This document shows positions 11,456 through 22,147 of a DNA stretch of 64,000 nucleotides, in pieces; the stretch's first letter is position 1; each line of letters starts with the position of its first letter. The translations under genes and the position numbers were made by a program. Where the stretch lies: assembly GCA_963680875.1 (NCBI GenBank), contig OY804585.1, positions 30,618,186-30,682,185 of the forward strand. The letters are read 5' to 3'. The DNA comes from Bathymodiolus brooksi (taxonomy: Eukaryota > Mollusca > Bivalvia > Mytilida > Modiolidae). Below the pieces are notes generated by a model. It was not told where the DNA came from. It saw only the letters and a list, made by a program, of their open reading frames with translations, and searched no databases.

Positions 11456-11520
11456 AGGGGCGCTGTAGCCGATGGGGCAAGGGACAATTGCCCATCCCCT
11501 CAAATTTATTTTTGGCAAAA
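11456..11520. mobile_element. Possible single end of a CAGGGGCG-type DNA transposon
   Basis: CAGGGGCGCTGTAGCC followed by a G/C-rich stretch resembles the termini of the 5-bp-TSD family, but no matching right end is visible. Weak. Confidence 0.25.
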
Positions 11521-12019
11521 AGTATTGCAAAAAACAATATTGACCAGTTAACCAAGGGAATGCTTTTTTTTTTTTTTTCTCTTCGTTTTTTTCTGATTGA
11601 CGTTTTGAAAACTTAACCCAATTGTCCGCTCTGTATATGCAATTGATGTTCATTTGTTGTTTTTTTTTTAAATCTTTTTTCTTATGTGATATTTGTATTG
11701 TGTTTATATGCCTCCAACCTGTCTGGGTTAAAAATTGTGCTTAATTTACATTGAAAATATTAATTTTTGACAATACATTTTTCCAAATTGTTTATAGAAT
11801 TATTTTCAATTTAATCCGTTGTTTATTTAACGAGGAAAACATAATGCCATAAAAAATCAAAATAGTTTAGAATTAATGTAATCTAATTAAAAAGAAATGT
11901 TCCTTTTATCTTTTTATTTTTTTAGTGATATGGCCAAAAAAATGAAAGAAAATATACAAACATGTGGAATGAATGCTACCCAGAGTGCTACCCATAGAAG
12001 ACAATAATACAGAACAAAG

Positions 12020-12399
12020 CATAGGCGCTCGTGGCACGGACTTACCAACCCCCCTTTTCTAACTTTCTGCTTACAAATTTATTTTCAATAAAATTTCTTT
12101 ATTTCTTTATTATTTCATCTCTTTTTCCTTATTTTAACTTGTTCGTGTCAATATTCATACAATCTTATGCTAACATCAAATTGCATGTGTCGACCCTATA
12201 TAGATGTGGATTATTAGTATCTATCAGGGTCGACACATGCAATTTGATGTTAGCATAAGATTGTATGAATATTGACACGAACAAGTTAAAATAAGGAAAA
12301 AGAGATGAAATAATAAAGAAATATTATTGAAAATAAATTTGTAAACAGAAAGTTAGAAAAAAAAAGGAGGGTGGTAAGTCAGTGCCACGAGCGCCTGTT
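12020..12399. mobile_element. 380-bp near-perfect palindromic MITE, 8-bp TSD
   Basis: The left half (AGGCGCTCGTGGCAC...GGTCGACACATGC type sequence) is repeated inverted with very few mismatches. The arms are about 180 bp and meet at a short spacer near 12,200-12,228. The ends are CATAGGCGCTCG and its inverted counterpart CGAGCGCCTGTTG. GAACAAAG flanks both sides (12,012-12,019 and 12,400-12,407). CA..TG-like ends plus an 8-bp duplication fit a hAT-type MITE or foldback element. No coding capacity. Confidence 0.8.
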
Positions 12400-12407
12400 G
12401 AACAAAG

Positions 12408-13152
12408 GACTCACACAGTCTCGCGTGTTGTCACTTTATTCGAAAGGGTAGCAATTTAAACAAGAGGAAAACATTTATTAGATTTAATTTTCATTGCAGG
12501 AAGAATATCATTTTCTTAGGAGTTTTGTATGAAATTAAATTAACCGTCTACTTGGCTATAATTCTCCGTCTTTTTGTAAAATTGTATATTTCAAAAGCTA
12601 TTGTCCACAAAAATTTTAATTGATCTAAAAAGGAAGCTATCCTATTCATAAAAAAGAAGATCATCCAATACATTTTTAGTGACACACCTGTCAGTTTTGA
12701 ACAATCGGAAGTTTCTCCCTTATCCGTTTTAACAGACAATCTTTTGCAACATTTAACAATAGGGCAACTGTTTTAATCCGGAAGAGGGCCCGACAATGTC
12801 ACTTCAGCTTTTTTCCCAAACAATTGTAATTTTATGACGATACAATCTTTTGATTCTCTTCTTCTTGTTCTTTGATAATTGAATATAAAGTCTATTAGTT
12901 CGTTAATTCAGAAACACCGAGCTAGTCCGATTAACTTAAATGTTGATTTTAAGGATTTATCAAAATATTTAAAAAGTAGATTTTTGACGAAATACTGTAT
13001 TTGAATAAGCTCTTCAAATATTAAATAGTTATATGATGTCATTTAAAATATTTATAACGATTAGAACGTTTCAACAATGATATAATATTCCGAGTAGCTT
13101 TAAGGTATACGGCCATCAAATATTTTGAAATTCTTTACAAATATGATATTTT
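12408..13152. other. AT-rich stretch without supported features
   Basis: Nothing beyond short chance ORFs was recognised. Confidence 0.5.
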
Positions 13153-13425
13153 AAAATGTGAAGTAGTTTATAAAATCTGCTTCAAAAGATGTATCTGTTT
13201 GACGTCGAGATTTGTGTCAAGTTGGTATCAGAAAAACTGGGCAATCGCTTTCTTATGTTTGTCTCTTATCGGTGGGGAAGAACGAATTATCTTAAAATGT
13301 GAAGTAGTATATATCTGTTTCAAAGATATAACTTTTTAACGTCGAGATTTGTGTCAAGATGGCATTAGAAAACTGGATCATGGCTTTTTTATCTTTGTCT
13401 CTGATCTGTGGGGTAGAACGGACTA
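13153..13425. repeat. Diverged tandem duplication, period about 141 bp
   Basis: Two units share, in order, AAAATGTGAAGTAGT, ATCTGTTT, ACGTCGAGATTTGTGTCAAG, AACTGG, TTTGTCTCT and GGTGGGG-like blocks. They start at about 13,153 and 13,294. Function unknown. Confidence 0.65.
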
Positions 13426-14559
13426 CATTCCAAAGTAAAAAATAAATAATAATAAATACATTTAAATAAATATCTCATGTAAATTTACATTCCACAGTAT
13501 GCAATCGTATACACGTGTTACAGACTTGCAAAAAATAAGAACAGCTAAAAATAATGATAGACATAATTCAGAAATTCGCGATTCCTGTCCAGAAATCTAC
13601 ATTTTTTTATTACTCATTTCATATATTATTTCTTCTTTTTTCTCTCTCCCATTCAGTTTCCGTTCATATCTCCATTAAATTCAATTATTGCTTTTATTTT
13701 TTTTTATGCTTAGATTTTATTATTTGCGTTATGCGTGTTTTCTGAGTTTAAAGTATTAAATTTACCTTAAAAATTAAAATATTTGTCCTTAAATAGCAAT
13801 TCAATAATCAACTTCTTTCCAAATTACCAGTTTACAGTGCATGGTGGTCTTTTTTCCTTTGTGGAGAGGGTTGTAAAAAGAGAACATGTCTTAATTAAAT
13901 CTTGTGACTTACAAATACAAAATGTTCTCAAGTATGCTAATGACTAAGCGTCACCTTGTAGATAATAATGAAGACAGTGTCCAAATTGATTCTTTTTGAA
14001 GAAAAGTCAAAAGATGGCCACTAATTTACATACATAGAGTTAATCATAGGATAACGAGAAATATCAAAATCTTTTAGAATAATTCTCCCAATGTGCTCGT
14101 TCTACCGGGAAATTTGAAAAAAGACAAAGTTTGTTGAAAATACATAATTTTTTTTAAAGAGAATTATATTGTAACATAATTGAGATTTAATATACTGGAA
14201 TATAATGAATATTTTAACCTTTGTTACTATAACTAGTGGAATACGGTTACAATTCAATGTCGGAAAAACAAATTGTGACAAATTAAACTTTAAAATCCGA
14301 CGAATTAGAGAAAAAAAGAAAAAGATCTTTAGAGACATAGTGACAGATTACAAGACCAATGTAAAACGTGGATTCAATGTTTATTAATAGGTATTTGCAT
14401 GTATTGTTGAAATCGATATTTAATTTTGTATGTTAGTTTAGAAAATTCTTAAAATATATTGGGAAACACAACCTGTGAATGGTAATGAAAATCAAAACCC
14501 TTGAAAAAAACAACATAAAGAGAAATTTGTTCACTAAAACAATGAGAAAGTTGGGATCC
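13426..14559. other. Strongly AT-rich stretch, nothing recognised
   Basis: Several 60-80 codon frames exist on both strands but are T/A-homopolymer rich and motif-free. Confidence 0.5.
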
Positions 14560-14735
14560 CATCAACTGGTTTAACCCCCCCCCCCCCCCCCCCCCCTTCC
14601 ATATTTTTATGTCCGTCCTAAGTCAGAACCTGGATTTCCAACGTCATAAGTCGTGTTCCTATTTTATGTTTAGTGTGCTAAGATGAGAAGCGATTTTTCG
14701 TTTTGTTGAAATTGGTAGAATTGATGGCCGTTACT
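14560..14735 (+). repeat. Dispersed repeat family copy 2, with a 22-nt C run
   Basis: GGTTTAAC runs into a poly-C tract (14,575-14,596), then GTCCGTCCTAAGTCAG, ACCTGGATTTCC, AGATGAGAAGCGATTTTTCG and GTTTTGTTGAAATTGG. This matches the order in the copies at 2.1 and 27.3 kb. The C run expands what is CCCC in the 2.1-kb copy. Confidence 0.6.
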
Positions 14736-14777
14736 GTTTAAATTTCTTTCCATAATTTCATTTAACCCATTTTTTTC

Positions 14778-15010
14778 TTATCAAATTCAAATTCAAAATT
14801 TTATTGTCATTAAACAATACAGTTTGTGACAATTATACAATAAACATGTAACAAAGAGAACATAAAATCGGCATATTCAAGTAAATAGTCCCCTGTTCTC
14901 AGTTCTAATGACTTGTTTTAAAAAGGAACCCAGTTTATTTACTTGAGATGGTGTTGATGGGTTTAAAATATATGAAAGTTTTTTTGATTCAACTAAGAAG
15001 CAATAATCAA
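14778..15010 (-). mobile_element. LINE 3' fragment, minus strand, kin of the 1-640 copy
   Basis: On the minus strand the sequence CATTAGAACTGAGAACAGG parallels CATTAGAACTGAGGACAGA at about 478-496. The end TGTTTAATGACAATAAAATT parallels GTTTAATGACAATAAAG at about 605-621. The tail is an AATTTG-type repeat. Coding remnants upstream are frameshifted. Confidence 0.7.
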
Positions 15011-15681
15011 CCAGCCTTGTTCGAACTTTGCACTGTTAACAAACCCACGTGGGTATTAAATTTTTAAACACCGTTTTTACCTATTCTTGTTTGAACCATG
15101 GAAATAATATATTGACAATATACATGTCCTATTCCAGTTCATGTTTGAAATCATGAAATTTCTTCTGCTTAATATAAATATTCAAATTTATAATTTTGTT
15201 TGACCTTTATTTGATATATATATTGCAAATACACATACTGAATTCTCGTGGAATTAATTTAATAATAGCAATTTACATTTGTTATACAATATCTTTGAAA
15301 AAATTATTTTGTTTTCGCGCCAAAAATATACTTCACGTGTTTATATCCAAGGAATCTTTTTATTACAGCAAAATTCTTAAGTTTTGACGCCAAATGGAAT
15401 GAAGGATGCAAGTACTGTTGTATTATTTCATGATATATTATATACTTTGACATTTTATCTTCCAAGACGTGCTGAGAATCTCTATTACATGGCATCTTTC
15501 AAAATCTTCTCGTTTTTCTCTCCTCTTAAATGACAAATGGCTTATAATGATATTACACAGCAATTAACCCTCCCTGCAAACAGCTGCATATCAATTTATG
15601 ATGTATTATTTCATAATTCTGCACAGAGTTCTATTTAACTTTGTTTTTTTGGGATGAGGAGCACAAGTAGAAAAACAGTAC
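15011..15681. other. AT-rich stretch, nothing recognised
   Basis: No supported gene, repeat or RNA. Confidence 0.5.
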
Positions 15682-15948
15682 GTGATCGTTATCTTCAAAG
15701 AAAGAACACTTCTGTTATATTTTAATTCAACACCTTTCCACTCAAAAATGAAGAATGTTACAATAATGACTAATGTAGACAAACTTAAGATAAGTGAACC
15801 GTTACGTAATCTTACACCGGCTATATACTGGTTAACCGAGGCTTTGTTACAAGCGGTCGATTCAGATCGAAACTTCATAACCGCCACTGTGTGTGATAAC
15901 TCTTCGATATGGATAGAAATATGGAATCCGGAGAACGGAAGATGTTAG
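15682..15948 (+). CDS. Hypothetical small ORF or isolated exon
   Basis: An 88-codon open frame; an internal ATG at 15,748 would give 66 residues. From about 15,760 the codons look more balanced than in the surroundings (PLRNLTPAIYWLTEALLQAV), suggesting an amphipathic helix and then SIWIEIWNPENG. No family is recognised. There is no convincing promoter or polyadenylation signal, and the antisense frame is also open, so this may be chance or a transposon relic. Confidence 0.2.
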   Translation: MIVIFKERTLLLYFNSTPFHSKMKNVTIMTNVDKLKISEPLRNLTPAIYWLTEALLQAVDSDRNFITATVCDNSSIWIEIWNPENGRC

Positions 15949-16552
15949 TGTATCGCCAAACGAAAAAAATCAGGGTTTTCGTTTGCTATATCTTTGAAAA
16001 GAATCTTTCCACGAGTTTCACTAAAAAGTGAAAATTTTGATTTTAATCAGATTGGCTAGGCCCAGGGTTTGAAGGTTTTCACTTCTTTCATAGTTTTTGT
16101 TGTTGTTGTTGTCCATATTTGATTCTTTTAAAATGTCTTATAAAAGTATATCATCTAGTTAAAAAGATCTACACGTCATACAGTCGTAAACCACATAAGA
16201 AGAATCAGACGGAAAATAAGAACATATTTATTGCATAATGGAGATCATTAGGACGAAATTAAACCATTGGGAGTTATTTTGTAAATTTTAAAAGAACAAA
16301 CAGAGGCTCTATGGTCCATGGAGCCTGTATAATTGCTTACCTGGTGAGCAGTTGCTCATTGTTTGTGAGTGAAGTGGTCAAAACACTACTATGTCCAGCG
16401 GTGGCCATATTTGATGTCGACTAGAGTGCAAAAAATCTTTTGTATTTCTATACATACATAGATCATTCATTCAAATGTTTAATTCGTGTGACTCAGCAGT
16501 TTCCGTAGAGATTTACTTCTTTTTATACTTTCAGCATAGATCATAGAGGATA

Positions 16553-17189
16553 TAAACAAATACAAATACAAATTCTTTATTAAGAAAGTTCAGAATTTAA
16601 CATGTTTACATAAAAGGCAATTAAGTTGTAATATACAAAAGAGACATATTAATTAATTTCAGAACAATATATAATTAATATCAAGGGGGACAACCACAGT
16701 CCAATAATGTTATAAGGGAGATAAACACAAGTAAACAAACCAATCGGCAAACCTCGGGTGAGTCCGCTTCTCTCCCTCAATACCTCGGCTGTAATACGGT
16801 ATTTGATATGCGTCTACGCGTCACATTTCTTCGCCGGAAGACTGTATCACTTCAATCAAACATTGCGCACCGCGAATAAGTTCTAAAATGGCGACAATAG
16901 ATGAATTTGTTTTGACAAATATTGGTCTTTGATGAAGATACGGAATCAGCCGACATTGCGAAAAATGAAAATATATTATTATTGGACGAATATTCGAAAG
17001 TGAAATCATTTTAATACCTCCTTCATTGAAGATTTCCGAAAGTAGTTCCAATGGGAGCTTTCGTAATACGGACGAGGTATGATGAAGGTACGGAATCAGC
17101 CGAAGTTGCGACGAGTGGTAAACAAACATATCACAAATTACGTTCCATATAATTACCCAAAAACACCCAAAATACCCCAAAACACTCAA
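16553..17189 (-). other. Minus-strand unit: 122-codon ORF, 3' UTR-like stretch and LINE-like (TTTGTA)n terminus
   Basis: An open frame runs from 17,189 down to 16,821. It contains LRKLPLELLSEIF, which resembles the start of an F-box (LPxELLxxIF), and two diverged copies of a CRLIPYLHQ-type segment about 50 residues apart. It is followed by about 250 bp and then AATAAAGAATTTGTATTTG at about 16,580-16,562, the same kind of tail as the LINE end at 1,597. It could be a retroposed gene fragment, a LINE 3' UTR with a chance ORF, or neither. The F-box reading is weak. Confidence 0.25.
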
Positions 17190-17761
17190 AAGAAAATGAA
17201 ATTAAGGAATTTAAGGAATACAATTTATAGATATATCTCCTTTATAAATTTTTTAGGTTTTTTTTAAGAAAACAAAGTAGAATTTATGATATTTGCCTGG
17301 TATATTCGTATTTTTACTGTCCCGTGCAAGAACGATAACTCAGTATGATATTTCAATGCGCCGTCATTGAATATTGAGACCTTTTGATTTTTTATTTACA
17401 AAAATTTTGTAAAATAATTGGAGATTTCGGATTTTTTTTTATTATCCCTTAAAATTTTAATATTTAATGAATATTTAACATTGAATTGTATACCACCATA
17501 CCGAAAGATCAAAGAGTAATAATTGCTTTAATAATTGTGTAATATGATGCTCGTCTACTTAATTAATCTAATCAATTACTACTATTTGTTTACAAACAAT
17601 CATTAAATTTTGAAATTGAAAGTAATTGTTTTTTGTGTTAGTTGTTAGTCAAAACAGAAGTATGTTTTGAGAATTTTAAAGAAAAACATGTGCATCCTGT
17701 ACACAATGGATCAAAGAAACTGAGGACGGAAATTAAACGCAATGAATTGGCTTGTGTTTGG
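17190..17761. other. AT-rich stretch, nothing recognised
   Basis: No supported feature. Confidence 0.5.
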
Positions 17762-17830
17762 TTGATTGATTGATTGATTGATTGATTGGTGTTTAACGTC
17801 CAGCGAGCAATTTTTCAGCTATATTCAGGA
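17762..17830 (-). mobile_element. SINE tail fragment with (TTGA)n / (TCAA)n end
   Basis: Six TTGA-type repeats, GGTGTTTAACGTCCAGCGAG and TTTTTCAGCTATAT: the shared SINE 3' module in reverse, as at 11,061-11,121. Confidence 0.65.
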
Positions 17831-19479
17831 CGATGCTTGTGTTTGGAGAACACTAAACAATGAAATAGAATGTTTTAACTGAAACCATTTTACTCAATTT
17901 TCTGAATTTCAATAAAACCCGGAGATGATATGTGACAATCCTAGTTCTTTTTGGCAATCAAAATGCAACACAACTTCAACTATGCAGAGAGTATTAACAG
18001 ACTGCGAATGGTATGTATAACTTAATATTTTCAATATACCCACTGGATGTGCATTTCCACAACTTTTGTCTCTTCATCTACGTTATTATTTGAACAATTT
18101 ATGTTACTTTGTTTTTAATTATTAAGGAAAAAGATGCGGAAATTCTAAAACAATCAGCCGCAATGCAGTTACAAGAAATACGCACAATCGGTTAATGCAT
18201 AAATGTCAATGATTATGGAATTGTTTTGTAGAAAAGAGCGATTCAATATTACCGAAATATACATCTGTATTAAGTACATGTGCATGTATTCAAATATAAA
18301 ATGAAAGTAAATGGGGGGTAAATGTACATGAGACAGTCACATGAGGCCTTCAACAATGAGCAAATTACCCAAAGCTCATAGAAAGTTCACCGACACCGGC
18401 TTAAGCAGTATTCTTTGCAATATGTCGATCAACGTCACATCCGTCATAGAAGAGGATTGTCAACAAATTACAAAATAACAGGCGAAATATATTAAAAAAA
18501 ATTATAAACAAAAATTTTTCAACGGAATAATCTATCATCTGCTTCACATTGAAACCCTTTCTTAGAATACTCGTATATTTATCAGGCTGCACTTGAATCA
18601 ATACGTGATTAGAACAATAACATAAAAAGACAAATATAAATGTACGGCATATCATTTTGATTAAAAATACATATTTAATCAATAAACTATTTAATTATAA
18701 ACGTCATGGTCGCTTTAAAGTGTTTCATTTTGTCCATTTTTTGTCATGATATTTATCTTTTTTTTTTAATTTGTTTCCTTTTTACAATTAAATATTTCTC
18801 ATTACATTTACTTTTTGTTTCTTTCCTTTTTACACGCTCATATTTTTTATATTTTTTTTCCAATTTCAAATTAATTGTTTTTAAAATAAATTCGGTGAAT
18901 AGGTCCACCTTGAGTTTTTTGTTGCATTCGATATGAAAACACCTTTGGAAATATCACGTGGATTAAAATAAAACCTTAGTATTAAAGTAAGATTTATTTT
19001 TCAACATTATCTCGTTTTTGTCGAGGAAATACACACCTTATTCGAGAAAATGGTCAACAATAAATTCTGAAAACTAATTTTGATATACGAAAGAAAATAC
19101 CCTCCAAATTATACCCTATCCCGAATTTTGACAAGATGACTCACCATTCCTTTTTTGCATCTTGCTTTTTCGATTAAAGTCGAAAGTAGTAAGTAAGATT
19201 TATTTTTAAGCATTATCTCGTTTTTGACTTTTCGCTCCTATTTTGCATCTCGAATTTACGATCAAACCGTTCTTCCTGTTTCAAATTGCAACAATTCCTA
19301 CCGCTCTCTATTTGGTATTCGATTTTTTTTTAAATTTAAGTTAAACCTTCGATATTAATATTTATTCAACATTATATCTCGTTTTTAATTAGTCACCCAT
19401 AGAAAGTTTTTATATTGGTAAACATTGTTAATGTTCTTTATTTATCCTTTTGCAGGCAGCAGAAAATAGTTATTTGTAG
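17831..19479. other. AT-rich stretch with weak repeats
   Basis: At about 18,328-18,385, ATGAGGCCTTCAACAATGAG matches a dispersed repeat I recall from bivalves. Three loose copies of a block around TTATTTTTCAACATTATCTC occur near 18,985, 19,195 and 19,360. No gene is supported. Confidence 0.45.
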
Positions 19480-19489
19480 CTGGTGCATG

Positions 19490-20067
19490 CAGCTCAGGTA
19501 GAAAGACAATGCCTTCCAAAGTTTACAGTACCTAAATCATTTAACTCAGTGTTATTGTCAGTGGACCATAAAAGATAAAGCAGCCGCAATCTTAAACCGC
19601 TGTGGTGTCAAGAATGTTGGTACGCCTTACCAAGTATTTTCAAATGGGGGTTGCCTATTTGACTCTGTCTCGGTGTCATTAACTGGTTCACAACAACTTT
19701 CATTGGAACTTCGTGTTCGTACATGTTTAGAAATGATAAGTATTAAAGATAGGGTTCTGTCACTTCCGGTAGCCACATATTTGCTCATGGTGTCTCCCAA
19801 CTATATTGCTTCAGTATTTACTTGTGCTAAAGCAGGTGGTTATTCGTCTATATGGACAATTTTTGCATTATCTAGTGTACCATAGAATATATCTATCCAC
19901 CAATGAACGGCGACCAAGACCGACCTTTCCGTCTTAATATGCTAGTTGTACCACAGAGACCCATACAAGACCAACGTCAAATACGCGTAATGTGGACACG
20001 TTTGCAACCATATCAACAAAGACATTATTGGTATCCAGACCACTTTGTACCCTTGCTTACAGACTAA
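19490..20067 (+). pseudogene. Vertnin/OTU-like block of the broken gene (two frameshifts)
   Basis: The N-terminal part of the domain (LPKFTVPKSFNSVL, about 19,510-19,550) is in one frame. The Cys-box part (about 19,535-19,885) is in a second, and the C-terminal part (YPPMNGDQDRPFRLNMLVVP to the TAA at 20,065-20,067) is in a third. In the OTU fold, Cys in G-x-C-L-F and His in HFVPL would be catalytic. The Cys box here reads NGGCLFDSV instead of the usual DGNCLF. Because the frames break, it cannot be translated as it stands. Confidence 0.5.
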
Positions 20068-20817
20068 CACATCACACAACAGCCATTGCCTTATAATACA
20101 CACAACAACATCCCATGCATTGATAGTTTAGACGACTTTCCACCTATGTCACCTAGTCAGTGTATGCCTAGTAAAAGACCCGTATTACCGGTCCATATGA
20201 CTATCCGTCTACACCAAACACCATATCAAACTCAACAACAAAGCTGTCAGACCAATTGCTATCATCCCCGCTACAACCAAGCGGCATCTTGCATACAAAA
20301 ATGGAAACTTCTAACAATTTACCATCACTATGCACCGACGACTGTTCCACCCTATCGTCGTCTCCAATTCCTGCTAGGGTGTCGTCGTTTCAGTCTACAC
20401 CAGTGAAAGACATTCCGGTTCATGTATCATTTTCTTCGCCAATAGGGGTTGAAGTTGAAAGTGACACATCTTCAATTCTAGACAACACCGATATCTCCCC
20501 ATTATCATGTTCAAAAGATGACTGCAATCAATCAGATCCGTGTAATGCAGCTACTAATCCCTTGTTACAACAAGTTACGAGAGGCGGTCTTTCAGCTTTT
20601 AACATTTACACACAAATAGCCAGTGGTCATCCATTTTTTACAGACATTTCAAATGGTCAAAAAGACAACAAATTTCTACTAGTTGACAACACACGTAATA
20701 CACAGCGACATCAAAACAAACAGAGTGCTACCTTTTACGACGATCTTGGTGTCTGGGATTCAAGATAAGGAACTACCACAAAATCGTACTATGTTATAAG
20801 CCTGAGGTTTTAAATGT

Positions 20818-21279
20818 GTGTTTTTGAAACAGAATCTGCATTGCGCATCGCAAGTGGTTAAAAGACAAAAAACGTTCGTTCCATTAGAACCACAACCTGA
20901 CCCATCTGACGTTGTAACCATGCATAGGTATTACATTGTATTAAAACGGCAAACAGACTTTGAAAAAAGGACCTATTGGTTCAGCTGTGACGCAAAACCA
21001 GAACTTTTAAACATAGCTCTTGTAGAATATAATGGCATTTTAAAAGATCACGACGACTGTCACGGCAATTCTAAGCATAGATTCGAGCCTTATCGTCGTA
21101 CCAACCCTTACATCATGGAAAAGGCCGTCATTGAGTTACAAAACAAGAAACCAGGACAAGTGTACCAGGAAATGGTTTTCGAAAACTCCTTTGACGCACC
21201 CAAAGACTTTCAGCAACTCCGTGACCTCAAGTGCAGGAACCATGCCAAGAAAAAAGATAAACCATCCGCCACCACATAG
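20818..21279 (+). pseudogene. Middle block of the broken transposon gene
   Basis: An open frame of 153 codons. About residues 36-135 are the conserved-looking region (HRYYIVLKRQTDFEKRTYWF, KAVIELQNKKPGQVYQEM, FDAPKDFQQLRD) and the C-terminus is Lys-rich (NHAKKKDK). The end is truncated by a frameshift; the homologous continuation is in another frame immediately downstream (IADEMLHVLEM). An open 150-codon stretch inside otherwise broken DNA suggests fairly recent decay. Confidence 0.5.
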
Positions 21280-21440
21280 CTGACGAGATGCTACATGTAT
21301 TAGAAATGGTAAAAGATCACCCATTTGTACAGAAGGTGGAACTCACTAAAATATATCGGATATATCAGTCTGTGCAATGTTATGTGGCTTTAAATGACCC
21401 ATCGCTTATTGAGGAGAAACATGCAACGGGTGCCAAGTAG

Positions 21441-22147
21441 TAGCACATTGGCCAGGAAACTGAAAAGATACCCCCGGAAAAATAAAACAATTCAACAGAA
21501 GTCAGAACGACAATTTAACATGACAATTTTGAAACAAATCTGACTTTAAAAACATGGCAAACGTAGAATGTCAGATCTAAACATTATACAGTACATTTAT
21601 ATAATATAATTAACGATATACAAATGCACATGGCGATGTAAAACCGCATGGTGTTCGTTGTTTCTCGACACTTGGCAATCAAGTATACACTCGTTATATT
21701 TCTATTGTGTGGGTAAAATATTTCAAATACCTTTAGTCAGTAGAAAAGTGCGGCAGTAGGGTTTAATGTGTTTGTTTTTATGTGTACCATGACCATGCAC
21801 GACAAGCCCAATTTGACGTCTGTGTCCATTAATTTTCCCCCAGAGGTAAGGCCAGATTTGTAAATGCAATGATTATACCGTTTTAGAATATATTTTCCTT
21901 CCCCACAAATATCATGATATAAGATTTAATTTTTGTGAAATTAATATGTGACATTTAATGCAAAAACAGCATTTTACAGAAAAAAAACCCTGATCTGATG
22001 GAACCGAAAGATGCAAAATAATAATACTATTAAATATGTAATTTTGCAGTTTGCAGTTGTCAACGAGAATTTAATGTTAAAAGAAAATCGGATTTATTTT
22101 TCGGGCGAACATAATTTTCTGTATAATATATATCGCTACACTTTTAA
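21441..22147. other. Non-coding gap between the transposon gene and the LINE
   Basis: No recognised feature. It may contain the rest of either element in unrecognisable form. Confidence 0.4.

Larger units (their letters stand above)
10595..11755 (+). mobile_element. Decayed LINE C-terminus and 3' end, interrupted by a SINE tail
   Basis: An open stretch at about 10,640-10,849 (VDFIIKCLALKYLAKISE) looks like LINE ORF2 C-terminal sequence. It is followed at about 11,240-11,330 by EDEYHFLFNCRL, the zinc-knuckle region seen at 1-310 and 22,860-22,910. The block TATATGCCTCCAACCTGTC at about 11,707-11,726 then matches the LINE 3' terminus at 6.8 kb. Stops and frameshifts are frequent. A SINE tail sits within at 11,061-11,121. 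That all parts belong to one element is inferred from order and strand. Confidence 0.45.
19480..21440 (+). pseudogene. Broken transposon-derived gene with vertnin/OTU-like region
   Basis: Four colinear plus-strand coding blocks in different frames appear to be one decayed gene. Block 1 (about 19,490-20,067) contains CGVKNVGTPYQVFSNGGCLF then DSVSVSL, close to the OTU protease Cys box (G-x-C-L-F). It ends HYWYPDHFVPLL, close to the OTU His box (NHFVPL). Block 2 (20,256-20,768) is Ser/Thr-rich and probably a linker. Block 3 (20,818-21,279) has MHRYYIVLKRQTDFEKRTYW and FDAPKDFQQLRDLKC. Block 4 (about 21,275-21,440) has IADEMLHVLEMVKDHPFVQK. I recall this order from large 'vertnin-like' proteins of molluscs and cnidarians that continue into a transposase domain. 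The OTU and vertnin assignment is from memory. No transposase catalytic part follows. Confidence 0.55.

Noticed and set aside
15606..15887. Minus-strand 93-codon frame opposite 15,682-15,948
   Set aside because: No motif. At most one strand could be coding and the plus frame looks marginally better, itself only weakly supported.
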